Shown here piece after piece: positions 52,901 to 58,900 of a DNA stretch of 64,000 nucleotides (position 1 is its first letter; each line of letters starts with the position of its first letter). Under the pieces are notes generated by a model, which saw only the letters and a list, made by a program, of their open reading frames with translations, did no database searches and was not told the DNA's origin. The DNA comes from Balanoglossus misakiensis (Eukaryota; Hemichordata). The stretch spans positions 5,890,001 to 5,954,000 of the forward strand of contig CM082594.2 in the NCBI GenBank assembly GCA_040954595.2, given 5' to 3'. Both the position numbers and the translations under genes were made by a program.

Positions 52901-55900
52901 TACTGTAAGGATGTCTCTATGATAAAATAGGAGGGGGGAGGGGGGAAACATCGCCCCAGTTTTCTCCACTCGGCATTCAGATGACAGTGTCGAAGCCTGG
53001 GTCTGCTTATATTAATGCATGTTACCGACATGTCTAACGTATGTCAGGGAAATGATACCGAACCGGTCTTTGTTTAGTGCGGTGGTTTCATTGATGGAAA
53101 ATCTGTCGGGGGAAAACGCGCCATACGCGGCTACATTGTTGGAGTCGCGCGGCCCAATTTCCTCTTCACACTGATGAATAGAACTTTTTGAATTTTTTCC
53201 ACCGTCTGTGTCACAACATTGATTATTTGCATTCAATTTTCAATACCCACTGGTACCAGTGTTAGCATTAATGTTCAATCAGAATAGCATGTTTTTTGCG
53301 TGTGCATATGACTTTGTGACTAGTCGTTCTATAGCTCTAACCGCCCCCAAACTCAGAGTCCAATTCGGTGGTTTATCGTCAACAGCTCTTTGTTCCTGCT
53401 ACATCCACATTAAAACAGATCATCCATAGGTTTGGAAAAGTTACATGAAGACTGCTAATCTTGAATCGCCTAACTTCAAGACTTAGCAATCTGCCTAAAC
53501 ATTTACCCGAACTTCTCGGGTGGAAAACTGCCTTCGTGCGAAATATGACCGCTTTGGTTACTGCTTTGCCTTGCTTAGCTTCTATTCTCTTTAAAATCTT
53601 TTAGAGGTACCCGAGAATATGATTGGCCTACAAGAGTTCGTGAGAGTGCCGCATAAAGGTATTGACCAATCACGTTCTCTGTTACTTCTAACACTTCGAG
53701 CATCTTGTCTTTAACACTTTCCTCCAAATGAACAGTGTCTCTTGTATCCCCGGAAAAAAATATTTGAAGAATAGGACCACCGTGACATCGACACCATTAC
53801 CATTACGTGTGCATGTGTTGAGTGAACTTATTTTGCACGTTCCCCCGTCACAGTAATCTTTCTAATTCAATGTGCCATTAGCATCCATTAAAGCCTCAGT
53901 AGTTGCATCTGTCGAATGAGTTTCGTGGTTTTAGCTTCAGCCCAAGATTATCTTGTATTATTTTGCTCTCTGTAGATACATGTATGTGCCTGCTTGCCAT
54001 TTCACTAAATGTAGAAACTATCGCGATACACTTAACTGTGGAGGTTAAGATGCAGTGTGGCCGAAATATGGCAGTTTTGAATGACGTCATTTCAAAATGG
54101 CCGGTTGAATTTAACGGTAGACACAAGGCACGAGGTTTCCAAGTATGTCGCTGGTGCACAAACAAACAGCGTTTTTACAGCCTATTTTGTTTGGTAGCCA
54201 AGGGAAGTAGTGTAAAATTGTGTGTAGTTTGGGAGAGAGAGAGGGGGAGATGCAAAATGATTCAGCTACTGGGGCTTTATCTAAGAGATTTTACCACCGT
54301 TGTATATCCTTTGTAAACATCTACTGCGTCATCATGTGTTCTGATCGATGGTTCGTGTTTGCTGCGGGTGATCACTATTTGGGTTGCCGCCAAACGCGCT
54401 GGCAGATTAGCGTTTTTATCACTGAGTATTCCAACAGTCTGCTGAAATTTCTCTTGACACAATCAGAAGCAGAGATCAAAAGTACCCATCACCCATTTTA
54501 ACAGAATCTGCGGACATGGACAGGGAAGATAGCCAGTCGTGATTCGCAAATACGTCACGTGATACACCGCAGATTAGACAGCGACAATATGGCGGAGACG
54601 CTTTCTTCTGTGAGAGGTTCGCAATGACCTATCAGTGATAAGCACCTTGTGAACGAATCCATGTTTCTTTCTTTACCACCACTCAGAACAACTGTGGCGT
54701 GCACCGGAACTGCTGCGGGACCCCGGCCGCAAGTCGACCGCGGAGAGCGACGTGTTCAGCTTCGGAATCATACTGCAGGAGATTGTGCAGAGAAGCGGGC
54801 CGTACGAGTCGTCGTCGTGCACTATGGGTCCCGAAGGTCAGTTCAGACTAAACGTCCTGACGTTGACAAACATGAATATTGCTGCGAATCAAGATCATCA
54901 CCACCGCATATCTTACAATTATAGTCGAATATCCATCGATTGATTTGTTAATCGGTTAATTAGTCAGTCTCTCGACCAATAGATAGTTCGGCCAAAAGCC
55001 AATCACTCAATCACAACCAGCCGTTGGGGTCGCCCTGCAAGCGTTGTGCAATGTCTTACCGTCCAACGTTCATTATTAAACACAACACAAAAACCAGACA
55101 AATATAGTTATTCTCCACTAGACATGTTGGTGTTTTCACCATTCACAAAGGTAAACGAAAAACACCTTGTTCAGAACATGCAGAAAGTTAAAAATAACTG
55201 GCAATTGACGCATGCGTAAATCAGAAGACAAGAACAAAATTGCCATGTAGTCAACTGTGCCCCTCTGAGTATTACATTGATTTGATTATTCAAACGACTG
55301 ACTTTACCACCCTTAAGTCATCCGCACCGTTAAATTCGTAATGAGCGTTAAATTTTTGATGCGCGTGATCTCCCAAACTCCAGTTTTAATTCGATTTCGC
55401 TTTTAACACGTTCACATCTTCTGCTTTGACTGGTCTTCTGTTCCACAGAGATTGTGGAGAGAGTGAAAAATGTGGAGACTCCTCCCTTCCGTCCAACGGT
55501 CAACAAAGACACTTGTCCGTCAGAAATCTTCAACCTAATGGACCGCAGTTGGGCTGAACTTCCATCCAACCGACCAGACCTCAACGAAGTGAGAAATGTC
55601 GTCAGAAAACTAAATAAGTAAGTGGTGCGAAACTGACGAATTTCTTATTCGTGATGGCGCTCTTCAACAAATCACAATTCCTTGGTTTATAACTTATCGT
55701 CAACTTCTCAATGCATTTGCCTTTTCAGAAACAGCGACAGTGACAATATTTTGGATAATTTGTTGCAAAGAATGGAGCAGTACGCCAATAACTTGGAAAG
55801 TCTTGTAGAAGAACGTACCGAAGCCTTTCTTGAAGAAAAACGAAAGTCTGAAGAACTATTGTATAGCATCTTGCCAAAGTGAGTATATATGCTTGTGTGT

Positions 55901-58900
55901 ATTATGTGAGTGTTTTGTCTTCCTGGATATGTGCGCGTGCGCGTGATGTGGATTGATTCTGAACAATTATCAAAATGAAACTCGAATGTTAACTTTGACA
56001 CGGCTGTTTGGTAGAAAACGCTTGACCTGCCACGGTATATTGTATACGTGGCACATGAAAACAGGTTTATTTTTAATACGGTTCGTTATCTTTTATATTT
56101 TCTCTGTTAGTTCTGTTGCGAAGCAACTGACCAGTGGCCAGTCAGTGGAACCGGAAAGCTTTGAGATGGTGACCATCTATTTCAGCGATGTGGTCGGTTT
56201 CACGAAGCTGTCTGCCGGAAGTACACCCATGCAGGTTGGTGTGGCTTTATGTTTTTATCATCCTGAAATCCGCGAGGAGAATCACATGTGTAGCTTAACA
56301 TCACCTACACCAACTGTTGGAATGCATGGGAAAACTAATTTTGAATGGGTTTACAAATTGGAAGTTGGGTAATCTTTTGCAAACACTGACAACAAAAAAC
56401 ACTACATGCAGCTGTGTACCCCCAACATCTGACCAGCAGGATTTGCTCGACGCGCAATATTACTCACAGAATAACTGCTTTTGAAAGGGCTATTTCCTTT
56501 TCGAAACCTTCAAAATGAGACCGCCAAAGTAATGGAAAAAGATGCGCTACTGAGGCTGCAATGATCGTGAGAACAGTTATTAATTTCAGACCTACCGGGG
56601 CTGACGTAATGCTAACTAAACACAACCGCTGCGATCGAAGTAGAAGTTAATGTAACTCGTTCCGGCGGGTTATCCGTCTGATATGATAGGTATTTTCTGT
56701 CGGTGAAGAATTCAAGAAGTTGTAACCCTAGGGGGCGCAAAACATACACGTCATCCCTCCAGGCATTCAGCATTGTACTATTTGTCTTCAATTTATTTTT
56801 TTCCAGGTTGTTGACCTGCTGAATGACCTTTATACGTGTTTCGATACTATCATCAACAACTTCGATGTCTACAAAGTAAGTATGATGCCAAATAACAGAG
56901 GAACGCTGAAAGGTTCAGTTTGATCGTGGTGTGCCGGCGCTCCGCGACCTCCGTAGACTTGGAGCGCCCGCACACGTCAAGTAATTCTATCAGGGTAGTA
57001 TAGAGGGCGCCAAAACTTAGTCAAATAACTGAGGCATAGTTTAGTATTCACACTTAGTACTTTTTTCACGTGAATAATACCAACAGATATAGACACTTTG
57101 CCAATTTAATCCCGATTTGGTGTTTCCTGAAAATCCGGAAGAAGACATAGAAAACACCAAGCCAAGAAATGTCTTAAAGAACCCAGTTTTAGTGTCTATT
57201 GTCACCTTACTCTTTATTCTATAATTTCACAATTCAGGTGGAGACTATTGGGGACGCGTACATGGTCGTCTCCGGTCTCCCCCAGCGCAATGGCAGCCGA
57301 CACGCCCGAGAAATCGCCCGGATGTCTCTGGCGCTACTGGACGTTGTCGGCACCTTCCGTATACGACACCGCCCGGATGACAAACTGAAGCTGCGGATAG
57401 GAATACATTCAGGTCAGTACAGGCTTACCGAGGACTCTAACTCTGCGAATGTACACGCACAATATCCCGACATTTCACAAGATCATCATACTGAACCGAG
57501 AGGACCTGTTTAGACCCCGGATATGGATTAGATCATCCCTTATAAGCAGAACCGGCTTTAGAAATTACCCCATTTCAATCAACATCAGCCAGTAGGAGAA
57601 ACTAGGGCTGGTTCATAAAATACGCCTTCTAAAATTAGAATATGAAAATTACACACGTTCCTTTGAAACGCCCGTGTCGCTACACAATTATGGGAAAAAT
57701 AAAATATTTCAAAAACCATTAGTGACAAAATTAAGCTGTCACCGAAGTAGCTGTGAAGCACAGTCAGGCCAATTTGTTAATAACGTCTTGACAGTTGATA
57801 AATTGATATTAATCATTGGTAAAACTTAACTATCATATGTGTCATTTGATTTGCGATGATAAATTACAACGGTGTTATTAATGATAATGTCATACGTATG
57901 CAGGCAATCTTCGCTTGATTGGGTGCCTTTATTTCATTTTCCCTAATTGTAACTGTGTACATTATTTATCGTTTGAAGCGACCCCATGTCCATTTGTTCA
58001 TGTTCAGTTTTTAATTCCAATACTGAGAAAGTGAGTATGCCGTCAATGATGTCATCCTCGCTTTAATTTGCATGGTTAAATGCCATAGATGTTACCTTTG
58101 AGAATGTTTCGGCCATTTTTGGTTAGGTGTATCCAAATATTTGTTACCCTGCGTTTTGTCAACACTGCATGTGTGACATGGTTTATGTTGGTGGCGTTTG
58201 CCGTATTGAAAGTTTAATTTGGTCCGGACTGAAATGTATTCGCACAATGACTGTCTCTTGTGTAGACATGATTAATACTGGCCACTTAAATATGTCCTAG
58301 GGGATAGAACAAGAAACTGCGTTTTATACACTGTTCTGAAACACTGGAAACATTCTGACAAGATAAGCTACTGAAAGTATTCATCGCCATCGGGGCATTT
58401 CTCTGCACTGAGAATCTGATGCGTTGCTTGTGTTGGTGGGACATCGAACCATACAGTGTCAAAGTCACCTTCATGATGGGAAAGTAAAGTACTAATATAT
58501 TAAAAACCAGCAAACTCATTTGTGAATGCTTATTACCTGTCATCTCTCTTTTATATAAAAATGTATAGGCCCGTGCGTGACGGGGGTCGTCGGTGTGAAA
58601 ATGCCACGGTACTGTCTCTTTGGCGACACCGTAAACACAGCCTCCCGAATGGAGTCCAACGGAGAACGTAAGTAGAAAAAAACAGTCACAATTTTCTTCA
58701 AAGCAAATTCACTCATTAAAAAGTTGATTTCCGAGCGCTAATGCATGGGAAAATATAGGTATACTATTAGTACATATAATCATAATTATATAGATTTGTG
58801 TATTTATGTATAGGTTTTCTGAGGGATGATTTACCTGTGAAAGGTCACGTCCATCGCTGTGATTTATACTTTAATTATGAACAAGTCCCATGAATCTATC

